64,000 nucleotides of DNA from Streptococcus zalophi (GTDB lineage: Bacteria > Bacillota > Bacilli > Lactobacillales > Streptococcaceae). The position numbers and the translations under genes are program-made. Under the pieces are notes generated by a model. It was not told the DNA's origin. It was given only the letters and a program-made list of their open reading frames with translations, and did no database searches. How positions within the stretch are numbered: the first letter of the stretch is position 1; each line of letters opens with the position of its first letter. The stretch spans positions 124,001 to 188,000 of the forward strand of contig NZ_JAENBP010000001.1 in NCBI RefSeq assembly GCF_016481285.1, in the 5' to 3' direction. Shown one piece after another: positions 15,431-28,578 of the stretch.

Positions 15431-17533
15431 TTACTCAGATTTACCAGAGGCTTCTTTAACTTTAAGTGCAATGCCTTCAACTTGTGGTCCATATACGATT
15501 TGAACATTGCTTCTATCAAGTTTAATGATTCCTGCTGCACCAGTAGCCTTAAGAGCACCCTCATCAATTTTATCACTATCATTGAGTACCATTCTTAATC
15601 TCGTAAAGCAATTATCGACAGCCTCTATATTTTCTACTCCACCAAGTGCTGATACAATAGCCTGACCTACATTATTTGATTGTGAAACTGAAATTTCATC
15701 TACACTTACTTCCTCCTGTTCGACTTCACGACCAGGTGTTTTTAAATTTTTCATAAGAATGACTTTTTTGAATACAAAGTAATAAGCTAAGCCATAGATT
15801 ATACCAAGTAAAATTTCAAAGTACCAGCGTGTTTCTAATCCTCGTAAAGCTCCAAATACTGTAAGATCGATAAAACCTCCTTGTACATTCCCAATTGAAA
15901 CACCAAATAAATTTGTGAGCATGAATGAAAGACCTGCCATTAATGCATGAAAAACAAAGAGAAAAGGTGACAAAAAGATAAATGAAAATTCAAGTGGTTC
16001 CGTAATACCAGTCATAAATGTTGCAAGAGTTGCAGCAAATAAAAATCCTTTTACTTTTACTTTGTTCTCTGGTAATGCTGTTCGATACATCGCAAGAGCT
16101 GCAGAAGGTAGACCAAAGACCATGAATGGAATCTTACCTTGTGAGAGAAACTTAGTTGCGTTACGCATAATATCCATATCAGGATTGACAGAAGAAAGTT
16201 GTTCATTGAAAATATTCAATGCCCCAACAAACTGTTCTCCATTTAGGTTTGCTACACCTCCGATAGGTGTAAAGCGAACAAGTTGATTCAATATGTGATG
16301 AAGTCCAGTTGGCACTAACAAGCGTTCCAAAGAACCAAAAATAAACGTGCCAAATAAGCCAGCATTCGCAATAATATTTCCGATACCTTCAATTCCCGAT
16401 CCAAGAACTGGCCAAATAAAGAATAAGGTTGAGCCCAAGATTGGAGAAAAAATTGTCGTCATGATTGGAACTAAACGCTTACCTCCAAAGAATGAGATGA
16501 AGACTGGAAGTTCAGTTTTATAAAAACGATTATGTACCCAAGCTGTAAGAATACCTGATACCACACCCCCAAAAACGTTCATGCGATAAGTAAAAATTCC
16601 TAGAACACTCTCATACAGTGAAGCTTGCTTAGTAGCCTCAACCACCGACTTCCCGGCATCCTGTAAAGCTGCTATACTTGATGTTGTAAGATTAATATCT
16701 CTAAGATTAAGTAGGTAGCTAATTGTAACATGCATCAACAGAAAGCCAATAACTGCTGAAAATGCCGCATTGGCTTTTTCATTTTTTGCCAAACCAATAG
16801 TTACGGAAACTGCAAATAGTATTGGAAGATTACCAAATAGTGCTCCTACAAGTGTCCGAATAAAACCTATCGAGTTTTGAACAGCTGAAAGATTGACAAA
16901 ATTTTCACCCACAATGGCTGGATTTTGAAGAACGGAGGCTAGACCAAGAAAGATTCCCGCTGCAGCTATGATAGAAATAGGCATCATTAGAGATTTTCCT
17001 AATTTCTGAAGATATCCTTTCACTTTACTTTCTCTTTTATCACCTGTTTCTTCTGTTATCAAACTGACTTGCGCCACTTCTTTTCCAGCATCTATCTGTC
17101 CTTGCTTTAATTTTATTTCTTCTAACTTTTCATTACTATTTGTGATGATTACCATAGTAGTCTTTGAAATATTTGCCTGTTCTATCTGCTTCCAGTCAAC
17201 AATGCCGAGTTCCTGCCCTACTTGAATTTTTTCTCCTTCTTTGATATTCATAGTGAAAGGCTGACCTTGTAGCTTAACAGTATCAATTCCGATATGAATA
17301 AGAATCTCAAGTCCATTATCTGCTAGTATACCAATTGCATGATTTTGTTGTGCTGTAACAATCCCCGTAACCGGACTGAGAATTTTGTTACTGGTTGGTT
17401 CAACGGCAAAGCCATCTCCTAGCATTTTTTTGGAAAATGTTTCGTCACTCACATTTTCCAAACCAAGCACTCTACCTGAAAATGGTGAATACAGTGGGTA
17501 GGCATTGAGTCTTTTTTTTCTCAATCTAAACAT
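15431..17533 (-). CDS. PTS glucose-family EIIABC transporter (order A-C-B)
   Basis: A 700-residue PTS permease of the glucose/sucrose superfamily with an unusual A-C-B order. The N-terminal EIIA-Glc domain has its phosphorylated His in LEILIHIGIDTV (H80). About ten membrane segments form EIIC, with the GITEPLEF motif. A C-terminal EIIB carries its phosphorylated Cys in VDNCFTRLRM (C642). It imports and phosphorylates a sugar at the membrane. Its neighbours suggest glucosylglycerate, though a maltose- or glucose-type substrate cannot be excluded. AAGGAG lies 9 bases before the ATG. The downstream minus-strand genes are reached only across the antisense regulator, with no terminator seen. Confidence 0.88.
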   Translation of the reverse strand: MFRLRKKRLNAYPLYSPFSGRVLGLENVSDETFSKKMLGDGFAVEPTSNKILSPVTGIVTAQQNHAIGILADNGLEILIHIGIDTVKLQGQPFTMNIKEGEKIQVGQELGIVDWKQIEQANISKTTMVIITNSNEKLEEIKLKQGQIDAGKEVAQVSLITEETGDKRESKVKGYLQKLGKSLMMPISIIAAAGIFLGLASVLQNPAIVGENFVNLSAVQNSIGFIRTLVGALFGNLPILFAVSVTIGLAKNEKANAAFSAVIGFLLMHVTISYLLNLRDINLTTSSIAALQDAGKSVVEATKQASLYESVLGIFTYRMNVFGGVVSGILTAWVHNRFYKTELPVFISFFGGKRLVPIMTTIFSPILGSTLFFIWPVLGSGIEGIGNIIANAGLFGTFIFGSLERLLVPTGLHHILNQLVRFTPIGGVANLNGEQFVGALNIFNEQLSSVNPDMDIMRNATKFLSQGKIPFMVFGLPSAALAMYRTALPENKVKVKGFLFAATLATFMTGITEPLEFSFIFLSPFLFVFHALMAGLSFMLTNLFGVSIGNVQGGFIDLTVFGALRGLETRWYFEILLGIIYGLAYYFVFKKVILMKNLKTPGREVEQEEVSVDEISVSQSNNVGQAIVSALGGVENIEAVDNCFTRLRMVLNDSDKIDEGALKATGAAGIIKLDRSNVQIVYGPQVEGIALKVKEASGKSE

Positions 17534-17614
17534 GTTGAACTTCTCCTTTTTGTAAATTTAGCTTATTGCTTTTTATACTCTATTTTTATCAAAAAAAAAC
17601 TCATAGTTCAATAG

Positions 17615-17645
17615 AATTGTAATTAATTGGTTGCTAACCACAATT
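17615..17645. promoter_or_regulatory. Palindrome, candidate operator upstream of the PTS gene
   Basis: TGGTT-GCT-AACCA (17628-17640) is a perfect 5-bp-arm palindrome set inside a larger AATTGT...ACAATT frame. It lies about 95-110 bases before the PTS start. An RpiR-type dimer is a natural candidate binder, by position only. Confidence 0.4.
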
Positions 17646-17880
17646 TTTCTTTTTGTACACATTTTTGTGTTTTTAACTTTTCTAGTAGTAAAATAATCTT
17701 TCATATCCTTGATGTTATCTTATAAAAATGTTTTTTTCCGATTGCTAATTCAAATGCAATAGTTCATTAATCTAGATAACTATACGTTCAGAAATTTTAG
17801 AATGTAGTAAATCAAATCAATTTCACTTATCATATAAAACAGATTGCTAGTAAACAGTCGCATAACTGAATAGTTCCTTG

Positions 17881-18120
17881 TCAAAAAGAAAAAGCTAGAA
17901 AATTAGACAATTCTTTTTTAGTAGTCCAATCTAGAATAAATAGCTTTTGTGTTAAACTGAAATTATGAAAATTATAAGTTTTTAGATTGATTGTTTCTAC
18001 TATCACCTGCTGGCTATCTTCATAAACTAGATTGGTAAAAATTTCTAGAATAGCATACGATACATGTGTAATTAACTTCTTAAATTTCTTTTTTCTTAAA
18101 ATATTAGAATAAAATTTTAA
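17881..18120 (-). pseudogene. Possible gene relic, 79 codons without a start
   Basis: An uninterrupted minus-strand frame from a stop just above 18120 to TGA at 17883, with no ATG, GTG or TTG at its head. It includes THVSYAILEIFTNLVYEDS and ends KKELSNFLAFSF. The amino-acid mix looks protein-like. Beyond the stop, other frames stay open for short stretches, as expected of a decayed gene. I do not recognise the family. Confidence 0.3.
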
Positions 18121-18156
18121 TTATAAAACTTATTACCATTTATACAGTAAAATAAC

Positions 18157-18187
18157 AAAAAGCCTTGATCTCAAGGCTTTTCTTAAT
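18157..18187 (-). terminator. Intrinsic terminator after the RlmD-like gene
   Basis: AAAAGCCTTGA-TC-TCAAGGCTTTT is a perfect 11-bp hairpin with T-rich flanks on both strands, 18 bases beyond the stop codon of the methyltransferase gene. Confidence 0.8.
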
Positions 18188-18204
18188 TTTTTCATTTCAA
18201 TTCT

Positions 18205-19578
<1,374 letters not shown>

Positions 19579-19600
19579 TTAAACATTTCTTTCATTCCAC

Positions 19601-19624
19601 AAAAAAAGAGTGGCAAGCCACTCT
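19601..19624 (-). terminator. Intrinsic terminator after the LCP-family gene
   Basis: AGAGTGGC-AA-GCCACTCT has 8-bp arms and is followed by seven T on the minus strand, 12 bases past the stop codon of the LCP gene. Confidence 0.85.
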
Positions 19625-19635
19625 ATTATATCATA

Positions 19636-21120
19636 TTATCGTAAGCCTAATTCAGAAAGACGATTTTGGTACTTATCAAAATCAATGGCTAACCCTTGGC
19701 CTCCATACATATCATAGTCATCAATCCAATCACCAAACTCAGGTATGGTTTCTTGTTTGATACCTTCCTTACCACTGGTCACTACTGATAGACCATTACT
19801 AATAAGGAAAGGATAAGAGACATTGGTGGAGGTGAGGGCATAGATTTTTCCAATGGCTGCTGATCCTGTAAATAGTTTCGTCGGATCTTTGATTTGATCT
19901 ATGACAGCAGCCATGACTTGTTGCTGACGTTTCGTTCTCCCAAAATCCCCTTCATCATCTTTGCGAAAACGGGCATAGTTAAGGAGGGTTCTACCATCCA
20001 TTTGTTGTTTTCCAACAGCAATCGTCTGGTCTGGAACAATACCATTTTCCATTCTTAAATCATCAGGCACATCAACAGACTCAACGACTTGACTATCAAT
20101 GGTAGCAAATTGTGCATCGATAGTAACACCATTAGGAAAGAGCGTATCAATCGCTTCAGCGAAGGTTTCAAAGTCAATCATCACATAATATTTGATATCG
20201 ATATCAAAATTACGTTTGAGGGTTTGACGCATCAACTCAGCGCCTTGATTGTCATATTGTTCACCAATCGTAAAAGCTGAATTGAGCTTGCTATCATAAC
20301 TATAATCACCATAGCTAACCCCTTCAATATTGACCAAGATATCACGCATAAAGCTGACCATCTTAACTTGACCTGATTTATTACCGATATTAACCACCAT
20401 AATCGTGTCGGTTCTTGCTTCATCAGACCCCTGACTAACCCGTCTATCACTACCTAAGACTAAAATATTAGTACCATCACTTGTGTCTTGCCCATCAAAA
20501 AATTCTTCTACTGCAGGACTAAAGTTGGCACTATCAGAAGAGACATCATGCATTCCTTTGAAAAACATGATAACCATGCCGATAAAGGTTAAAACAATGA
20601 GGACTAAAAGCAGTTTAAGAAAGGACTTAAAACGAAAACGACGTTTCTTTGGTTTTTTCTGAACAATTGGCGCTACAGGCTCCACCATATCACGTTGTAC
20701 AAGTCGCTTTTGTTTTCTTGAGCGTCTCTTTTCACTGGCGCGGTATTTGGGTAAGCCATCAATCACGTAGTTATCATCTTCAACATCCTCATAACTATCG
20801 TAATGATTATAATTGTCATATTCATCATATTGAGTATAGTTATCCTGATTGAAATGTCTTTGTCTATTATACTGAGAACTCCTATCATACTCAGGATGTC
20901 TGTATGAATTCTGTCTTCTTCTTGATGTTGATTTTGATGCTTGACGTTCCTGTGTAAAGTGATTAGAACTGCCACTTTGTGCTCTATAAGTTTGGAATTT
21001 ACTATGAAGATAGTTAAATTCTTCTTCTTCTCTTTGATTCAAATAATGAATGTTTTTTAAGAGGTACTGATAGCGCAGTTCTTCATGGTGGGTCAAGCCA
21101 ATATCTCTTTTTCTTGCCAT
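19636..21120 (-). CDS. psr: LytR-CpsA-Psr (LCP) family glycopolymer transferase
   Basis: A 494-residue protein with a long hydrophilic, Tyr/Asn/Arg-rich cytoplasmic N-terminus (about 160 residues), one membrane helix (FLKLLLVLIVLTFIGMVIMF) and an extracellular LCP domain. The LCP domain shows NILVLGSDRR, DEARTDTIMVVNI, and GRTLLNYARFRKDDEGDFGRTKRQQQVM with the conserved Arg residues that bind polyprenyl phosphate. Such proteins move secondary polymers from a lipid carrier onto peptidoglycan. The position next to aroK and rlmD is the place of psr in other streptococci, as I recall. The name is by position and family. Confidence 0.85.
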   Translation of the reverse strand: MARKRDIGLTHHEELRYQYLLKNIHYLNQREEEEFNYLHSKFQTYRAQSGSSNHFTQERQASKSTSRRRQNSYRHPEYDRSSQYNRQRHFNQDNYTQYDEYDNYNHYDSYEDVEDDNYVIDGLPKYRASEKRRSRKQKRLVQRDMVEPVAPIVQKKPKKRRFRFKSFLKLLLVLIVLTFIGMVIMFFKGMHDVSSDSANFSPAVEEFFDGQDTSDGTNILVLGSDRRVSQGSDEARTDTIMVVNIGNKSGQVKMVSFMRDILVNIEGVSYGDYSYDSKLNSAFTIGEQYDNQGAELMRQTLKRNFDIDIKYYVMIDFETFAEAIDTLFPNGVTIDAQFATIDSQVVESVDVPDDLRMENGIVPDQTIAVGKQQMDGRTLLNYARFRKDDEGDFGRTKRQQQVMAAVIDQIKDPTKLFTGSAAIGKIYALTSTNVSYPFLISNGLSVVTSGKEGIKQETIPEFGDWIDDYDMYGGQGLAIDFDKYQNRLSELGLR

Positions 21121-21284
21121 TGCTTTTTCCTATCTGTACTTTTTTTCTGTGACACAATGCATTTTTATCTATAGTCACACAATCATCTAAAATTTTATAC
21201 TGATTTTAAGCAACTGTCAACTATTCACAGTAAAATAGGCGATTTCTTCAAGGTTTTTGACAGATTTTTCTTTTTAAGTATCAT

Positions 21285-23055
<1,771 letters not shown>

Positions 23056-23146
23056 TTACTGTTTTATATAACTTATCACTTAGACAATAAACAAAAACAC
23101 CTAAAATGTGAGAGAAAACTCAAACATTAAGATGTTTTAATAGATT

Positions 23147-23488
23147 TTATTCTGCTAATTCTTGTAATGGTTTAAAGATAATTTTTTCAATATCTTGAAT
23201 ATAAACAGATAAGCGTTGTTGATTGTCAAAGAAATGTTTAAGGAGTTCATTTTTTTCAATTCTTTCTCCTAATTCTTGTAAGGTTTTTTGTTCCTCTTGA
23301 CCTGGCATTTGTCCTGTTGTCATCATGGCTTGGATTTTTTGTTGTGCTTCTAAAAATTCTTGCCACAAGGCTTTAGCATCTTCATTGGCATCCACTTCTT
23401 TTTTAGCGGCAACAACTGCTTTGTACTCTTCTAAATCACGAATGCCTCTCTCAAGTGAATTAGCAAGGTCATAGATATTTACTGACAT
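23147..23488 (-). CDS. YlbF/YmcA family protein (DUF964, UPF0342)
   Basis: A 113-residue, mostly helical protein (MSVNIYDLANSLERGIRDLE, then KALWQEFLEAQQKIQAMMTTG) matching the DUF964 group. Relatives in Bacillus form a complex with YmcA and YaaT that affects RNase Y and competence or biofilm; the streptococcal role is less clear. AAAGGAG stands before the ATG. It sits between aroC and aroA as in other streptococcal aro clusters, but tyrA, often found beside it, is missing. Confidence 0.88.
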   Translation of the reverse strand: MSVNIYDLANSLERGIRDLEEYKAVVAAKKEVDANEDAKALWQEFLEAQQKIQAMMTTGQMPGQEEQKTLQELGERIEKNELLKHFFDNQQRLSVYIQDIEKIIFKPLQELAE

Positions 23489-23617
23489 AGTGTTCTCCTT
23501 TATGATAAGTCTTATTAATCAAATGATTAATGATCTCTACTATTATAACATATTCCTTGGTTTTTAGCTTTTATCATCCGGTTTAAAAGCATTAAATAGC
23601 ATAAGAGTTAGTTAAAA

Positions 23618-24784
23618 TTAAAACAATTTTAATTTTTCTTGATAGCTAGTAAAGGCTTCTTTGAGGTCTGTCATATTATCAGAAGTGAATGTTTCTAAAA
23701 TCTCAGTTGCAAGAACAGTTGCAACGACATTTTCCATGACAACACCCGCTGCAGGAAGAGCCGTCGTATCACTTCTTTCAACACTTGCCTTATACGGTTC
23801 ATGAGTTTTGACATCAACGGTCATCAAGGGTTTATAAAGCGTTGGAATAGGCTTCATCACTCCCTTAATAATCAGCGGTTGTCCATTTGTCATACCACCT
23901 TCAAAGCCACCTAAACGGTTAGTTTTTCGACTATAACCTGTCTCTTTCTCCCAGACAATCTCATCCATGACCTGGCTACCCGTTAGATGAGCAGATTCAA
24001 AACCCAGACCAAATTCGACACCTTTAAAGGCATTAATGGATAAAACGGCCTGGGCTAGTTTACCGTCAAGTTTGCGGTCCCACTGCACATAAGAACCCAG
24101 TCCAGCCGGAACACCTAGAGCAATCGTTTCAATAACACCGCCTAGAGTATCTCCTTGTTTTTTGATATTGTCAATTTGTTCTTTAATAGCCATTTCAAAA
24201 GCATCATTAGCAATCGAAAGGTCTGATTGTCCAGCTTTTGTCTTTATCTCTTGATAGGTCAATTCATCTGAAAGGTCAATAGTCATACCACCAAAAACGG
24301 TGATATGATGAAAGACTGTTATTGACAATTCTTCTAAAAGGCGTTTTGCCACTGCGCCAATAGCTACTCTCATAGCTGTTTCACGCGCACTAGAGCGCTC
24401 CAACGTATTTCTCAAATCAGAAAAACCATACTTCATCCCACCAACCAAGTCTGCGTGACCAGGACGAGGCTTGGTTAACTGGCGTATGTGTTTTTGACGC
24501 TCATCAATCTCATGGACAGCCATGATCTGAGACCAATGGTCAAAATCTTTATTTGGCATGGTTAAAGTGATAGGACTTCCTAAAGTCAATCCATGTCGAA
24601 CACCTGATGTTATCTCAATGCGATCAGATTCAATCAACATTCTATCGCCTCTACCATAACCTTTTTGGCGTCTTTGTAATTCCTTATTAATATCATCAGC
24701 ATTCAAAAAAAGACCTGCTGGAACACCTTCAATGATAGCTGTTAAGTGTGGGCCGTGAGATTCACCCGCAGTAAAATATCTCAT
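23618..24784 (-). CDS. aroC: Chorismate synthase
   Basis: A 388-residue enzyme with the conserved [18 protein letters not shown] start, [12 protein letters not shown], and [17 protein letters not shown]. It converts EPSP to chorismate using reduced FMN, the last shared step. Its ATG overlaps the aroB stop as ATGA, giving translational coupling. The Arg and Ser residues of the SARETA motif and the flavin-binding region appear intact. Confidence 0.95.
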   Translation of the reverse strand: MRYFTAGESHGPHLTAIIEGVPAGLFLNADDINKELQRRQKGYGRGDRMLIESDRIEITSGVRHGLTLGSPITLTMPNKDFDHWSQIMAVHEIDERQKHIRQLTKPRPGHADLVGGMKYGFSDLRNTLERSSARETAMRVAIGAVAKRLLEELSITVFHHITVFGGMTIDLSDELTYQEIKTKAGQSDLSIANDAFEMAIKEQIDNIKKQGDTLGGVIETIALGVPAGLGSYVQWDRKLDGKLAQAVLSINAFKGVEFGLGFESAHLTGSQVMDEIVWEKETGYSRKTNRLGGFEGGMTNGQPLIIKGVMKPIPTLYKPLMTVDVKTHEPYKASVERSDTTALPAAGVVMENVVATVLATEILETFTSDNMTDLKEAFTSYQEKLKLF

Positions 24785-25851
24785 TTTTTCTCCAAATAAT
24801 CTCTAACGTCTTCTATAGCAATTGACTCAATCTTTGGTTGCCCTTTTTCTGGAACAAGAACCAGTTTCAATTGTTTACCATTTGCTTTTTTGTCATGTGT
24901 GATAGCTTGATACAACTTTTCTTTATCCCATTTTAAAGGGGCAACAGGTAGACCAAATTTCTGACACATGGTTTTTATTTCATTAGAAATGCCTTTTGCC
25001 ATTAACCCTTTTTCTTCAGCTATTTTTGCGACTTGTATCATGCCCATAGCAACAGCTTCACCGTGATAAATGTCACCATAGCCAACCGTCTGCTCTATGG
25101 CATGACCAATCGTGTGGCCAAAATTAAGAAAATGCCTTAAACCAGTGTCATATTCATCGGCTAGAACAAATTCTTTTTTAACCTGACAGGACTGATAAAT
25201 AAGTTGTTCAGCATTTTTCAAAATACTCTCTCTTGTTCCAGCCATCTCCTCTAATAATTGCCAAAGATTGATATCAGCAATCAAAGCACATTTAATCACT
25301 TCACCCATTCCTTCAATCAATTCACGTTCACCTAGAGTTTTTAAAACTTCTGGGTCAATTAAAACCCCATCTGGTTGATGAAAGGTTCCCAATAAATTTT
25401 TAGCAGTTTTAGTGTTAACACCCGTTTTACCACCAATAGAAGCATCTACTTGAGCAATAAGACTGGTTGGGATTTGTAAAAAATGTAGCCCTCTCATATA
25501 AGTTGAAGCAACAAACCCTGCCAAATCACCAACAACACCACCACCAAGAGCGATAATGCCATCTGCTTTACTCATTCCAAATGAAGATAAAAAATCATAT
25601 ATTTTTTCAATAGTTGTTAGATTTTTTGATGGTTCCCCTGCTAAAAAATCAAAAACAGCTACTTGAAAGCCTTGGCTCTCCAACTGTAATTTCACATGTT
25701 CGGCATATAAATTAGCCACACGATTATCTGAAATAATAACAATTTTTTGTGGTTGCCAAAAAGATGCTACCCATTCTCCAACACGGTAAAGGCCTTGGTT
25801 TTCAATAAGAATATCGTAGGGATGACTAGGAAGATTAACGTGTATTTTCAT
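24781..25851 (-). CDS. aroB: 3-dehydroquinate synthase
   Basis: A 356-residue NAD- and metal-dependent enzyme. [38 protein letters not shown], and the metal-binding Glu and His in [24 protein letters not shown] and GEAVAMGM are all present. It turns DAHP into 3-dehydroquinate. AAGGAG lies 7 bases before the ATG, and its end overlaps aroC. Confidence 0.95.
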   Translation of the reverse strand: MKIHVNLPSHPYDILIENQGLYRVGEWVASFWQPQKIVIISDNRVANLYAEHVKLQLESQGFQVAVFDFLAGEPSKNLTTIEKIYDFLSSFGMSKADGIIALGGGVVGDLAGFVASTYMRGLHFLQIPTSLIAQVDASIGGKTGVNTKTAKNLLGTFHQPDGVLIDPEVLKTLGERELIEGMGEVIKCALIADINLWQLLEEMAGTRESILKNAEQLIYQSCQVKKEFVLADEYDTGLRHFLNFGHTIGHAIEQTVGYGDIYHGEAVAMGMIQVAKIAEEKGLMAKGISNEIKTMCQKFGLPVAPLKWDKEKLYQAITHDKKANGKQLKLVLVPEKGQPKIESIAIEDVRDYLEKK

Positions 25852-25862
25852 TATCAGACTCC

Positions 25863-26735
25863 TTAAGCTTGTTGAGACTGTTCTTCTAACAATGGTAAAA
25901 TTTCTTGAACAGGCATTTTCTCACCTGTCCATAATTCAAAGGAAAGGGCAGCTTGATGGATAAGCATCCCTAATCCATTAAAAGTGATCAACCCTTGTTG
26001 TTTTGCATAGGTGATTAGAGGTGTTTCAAGTGGATGATAAATAATGTCTGCCACCAAGAGATTTTTAGGTAATTTCACTTCATGGCTAGGAAGGGCTAAA
26101 CTTTTACCATCCATTCCTATGCTAGTAGCATTAACCAATAAATCAGCACTTAAAACAATCTCTTCAAATAACTCTTTTTGAGCTAAAGCATAGGTTAAAA
26201 TGGTTGTTTTCGTCTTTTTAGCCAGTAAGGTCATCCTTTGTTTTGTTTCCTCAAGGTAAGACTCTCTGGTAAAAATAATAATTTTTTTAACACCCTCAAT
26301 AGCTGCCTGCACAATAATAGCGGTAGCTGCGCTACCGCTACCTATTATAACCATTGTTTTTTCTTTAATAAGGAAATGAACTTGATTCTCAAGGCTCTTT
26401 AAAAAGCCCAGACCATCTGTATTATAACCAATCAGTTGTCCCTCTTTATGACAAATCGTATTCACAGCACCCATCAATTGTGCTTCATTTGAAATACTGT
26501 CCAAAAAAGGAAGAACTGCCTGTTTATAAGGCATAGAAACATTAATACCAAACATATTTAATCGTTTAATGGTTTCTAATGTTATTTCAATATCAGAAAA
26601 AGTTAATTCAAAAGCAAGGTATACACCATTAATACCTAATTTTTGAAAGCTGAGATTATGGATAAATGGTGATAAGGAATGTTTTATAGGATTTCCTATC
26701 ACTGCAGCTAGACGGGTCTTCCCATCAATCAGCAT
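25863..26735 (-). CDS. aroE: Shikimate dehydrogenase
   Basis: A 290-residue NADPH-dependent enzyme with the shikimate-binding segment [17 protein letters not shown], the catalytic Lys in [22 protein letters not shown], and the nucleotide-binding [13 protein letters not shown]. It reduces 3-dehydroshikimate to shikimate. It overlaps aroD by 11 bases, with GGAG inside the aroD end serving as its ribosome-binding site. Confidence 0.93.
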   Translation of the reverse strand: MLIDGKTRLAAVIGNPIKHSLSPFIHNLSFQKLGINGVYLAFELTFSDIEITLETIKRLNMFGINVSMPYKQAVLPFLDSISNEAQLMGAVNTICHKEGQLIGYNTDGLGFLKSLENQVHFLIKEKTMVIIGSGSAATAIIVQAAIEGVKKIIIFTRESYLEETKQRMTLLAKKTKTTILTYALAQKELFEEIVLSADLLVNATSIGMDGKSLALPSHEVKLPKNLLVADIIYHPLETPLITYAKQQGLITFNGLGMLIHQAALSFELWTGEKMPVQEILPLLEEQSQQA

Positions 26736-27402
26736 CTAACATCTCCATGATTTTTTTATAATGAATAAGTGAAATTTGACCTGATGCGGTTTGAGCATCC
26801 ATAAAGGTAAATGTCCAAGAACTACCTGTCAAATGACCAGCCAAACGTGTCAATTGTCCTAATTTACCCATTGAAATCGTTACATAATCTTGTTCAGGAT
26901 TTAAGGTTTTAAACCCTCTTGTCAGATTCATAAGTTCTAAAACATCTTGTTCACTCTTAGGAGTAACCGCAATCTTAACCATACGCGGTCCTAAGGTTGT
27001 CAACTCAGAAAACAACTCCATAATGTTTTCTGGTGTCTCTTCATAATTATGATAGGATAAAACCAGATTTGAGAAATCTAGCATCTCTTCAAAGATACTC
27101 TTATAAGAGAAGTATTCAAAATCAATATAATCTGGTGAATAAAGTGCCTGAATTTCTTTTAATATGGCAACATATTCTTCAGGAGATAAATCTACCATCC
27201 CACCTTCTTTTTGAGTTCGCAAGGTAAAAAGAATTTCAAAGCCTGAAAATTTTTCAAATATAGCAGGAGCAACGTCGAGTACGTTGTTCTTTGACAAAAA
27301 GTCTGCCCGCCATTCAATAACATCTGCTCCATAGAATTTTTCAATGTCCATTCGCTGGACTTCTTCAAACCCTTTTGGGGTAATTGTTACTACTGTTTTC
27401 AT
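26725..27402 (-). CDS. aroD: Type I 3-dehydroquinate dehydratase
   Basis: A 225-residue Schiff-base enzyme. [22 protein letters not shown] (catalytic His region) and [14 protein letters not shown] (Schiff-base Lys) are seen, with [13 protein letters not shown] near the end. It dehydrates 3-dehydroquinate. Its ATG overlaps the stop of the upstream methyltransferase gene (ATGA), so the shikimate genes appear to be transcribed from that gene's promoter. Confidence 0.93.
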   Translation of the reverse strand: MKTVVTITPKGFEEVQRMDIEKFYGADVIEWRADFLSKNNVLDVAPAIFEKFSGFEILFTLRTQKEGGMVDLSPEEYVAILKEIQALYSPDYIDFEYFSYKSIFEEMLDFSNLVLSYHNYEETPENIMELFSELTTLGPRMVKIAVTPKSEQDVLELMNLTRGFKTLNPEQDYVTISMGKLGQLTRLAGHLTGSSWTFTFMDAQTASGQISLIHYKKIMEMLDAD

Positions 27403-28562
27403 TTGTTCACCTTTATTGTAAATACTTTTAAATAATTACTTCTTTCATCATTTTTGTTTATTCTAAAATCAGATGGAAGTTGATAGAGAGCCTCATAACT
27501 ATGTTTTTGAGTCCCAAAACCTTTTTCTAATTCTTTTTTAAATTGTGCCACGCTAAGATTAGCAGCATTGGTTGAAGCAATAATTAGTCCTTGGTCATTT
27601 AATAATGGTAGTGACTGACTAATAAGTTGGCGATAATCTTTGGCGACAGAAAAAACTTTCTTTTTGTTTTTGGCAAAACTAGGCGGGTCAATAATAATGA
27701 CATCATAAGTTAAATGGTGTCGTTTGGCATATTTTAAAAAGTTAAAAACATCCATCACAATAAACTGATGGTTAGTTAAATCAAAATGATTGGCTTTAAA
27801 ATGAGCCTCAGACATTTTCTTAGATCGATTAGCCAAATCAACTGATGTTGTCTCAATAGCACCACCCATACTGGCAGCTACAGAAAAAGCTGCAGTATAA
27901 GAAAAGAGGTTTAATATTTTTTTCCCACTAGAAAGATGAGTCACCAATGCTTCTCTCACCTCATGCTGATCTAAGAAGATACCAGTCATCAGTCCTCTAT
28001 TTAAAAAGACTTGATAACTAACGCCATTTTCTAAAATAATAAATGTTTCTGGTGCTTCTTGACCGTAAAGATGGGCTGATTGATAGTTAAGACCTTTAAA
28101 ACGAATTTTTTCATAAGCGCCCTTAATCTCAGGAAAAATATCTTTAAAAGCTGCAATAATCATCTCTTTTATCTGATAGACAAATAGATTATACCAAGAA
28201 AAAATAGCGTAATCACCATATAAATCAATGGTTAAACCACCAAAATTATCTCCATCTTGATTAAAGACACGAAAAGCCGTTGTTAAATTAGATTGAAAAT
28301 AGTAGCTACGTTGTTTTTTAGCTGTTTCAAAAAGAACTTTAAAATAGTTTTCATCAAGGGTGATTTTCTGATGGGAAAGAAACCAACCCACTCCTTTATT
28401 TTGCTGAGATAAGTAAGCCATACCAAGAAAATGTTTTGTTTTTGAAAACAATTCTATCAACTGATTATCAATTGATAAATCATCAAAATCATGCGCATCT
28501 AAGAGTTGGATACCATTTTTGATTTTTTTCTCAATAAAAGCGTTAACAACAAGTTTATTCAT
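27399..28562 (-). CDS. RlmI/RlmK-like class I rRNA methyltransferase
   Basis: A 387-residue protein with the YwbD/RlmI layout: an N-terminal PUA-like part, a middle domain ([30 protein letters not shown]) and a SAM domain with [34 protein letters not shown] and [14 protein letters not shown]. It should methylate C5 of a 23S rRNA cytidine; the exact site is inferred. It heads the aro run. A TGTTATAAT element ends 7 bases before its ATG, with no Shine-Dalgarno, so its mRNA is probably leaderless. Confidence 0.85.
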   Translation of the reverse strand: MNKLVVNAFIEKKIKNGIQLLDAHDFDDLSIDNQLIELFSKTKHFLGMAYLSQQNKGVGWFLSHQKITLDENYFKVLFETAKKQRSYYFQSNLTTAFRVFNQDGDNFGGLTIDLYGDYAIFSWYNLFVYQIKEMIIAAFKDIFPEIKGAYEKIRFKGLNYQSAHLYGQEAPETFIILENGVSYQVFLNRGLMTGIFLDQHEVREALVTHLSSGKKILNLFSYTAAFSVAASMGGAIETTSVDLANRSKKMSEAHFKANHFDLTNHQFIVMDVFNFLKYAKRHHLTYDVIIIDPPSFAKNKKKVFSVAKDYRQLISQSLPLLNDQGLIIASTNAANLSVAQFKKELEKGFGTQKHSYEALYQLPSDFRINKNDERSNYLKVFTIKVNK

Positions 28563-28569
28563 ACTCTAT

Positions 28570-28578
28570 ATTATAACA
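28570..28578 (-). promoter_or_regulatory. Extended -10 placed for a leaderless aro-operon mRNA
   Basis: TGTTATAAT on the minus strand (hexamer 28575-28570) is followed by seven bases and the ATG at 28562. Transcription would start at or one or two bases before the start codon. Confidence 0.7.

Larger units (their letters stand above)
17534..18204. other. 670-base gap without an intact gene
   Basis: This long gap upstream of the PTS gene holds a palindrome (17615-17645), a run of nine A on the plus strand near 17590, an open frame without a start codon (17881-18120) and the terminator at 18157-18187. Other short open pieces on the minus strand between 17700 and 17880 are interrupted by stops. 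Confidence 0.6.

Noticed and set aside
17881..17990. Long-range hairpin AAAAGCTA...TAGCTTTT
   Set aside because: Only 8 paired bases at the base with a poorly matched interior; not convincing as a terminator or RNA.
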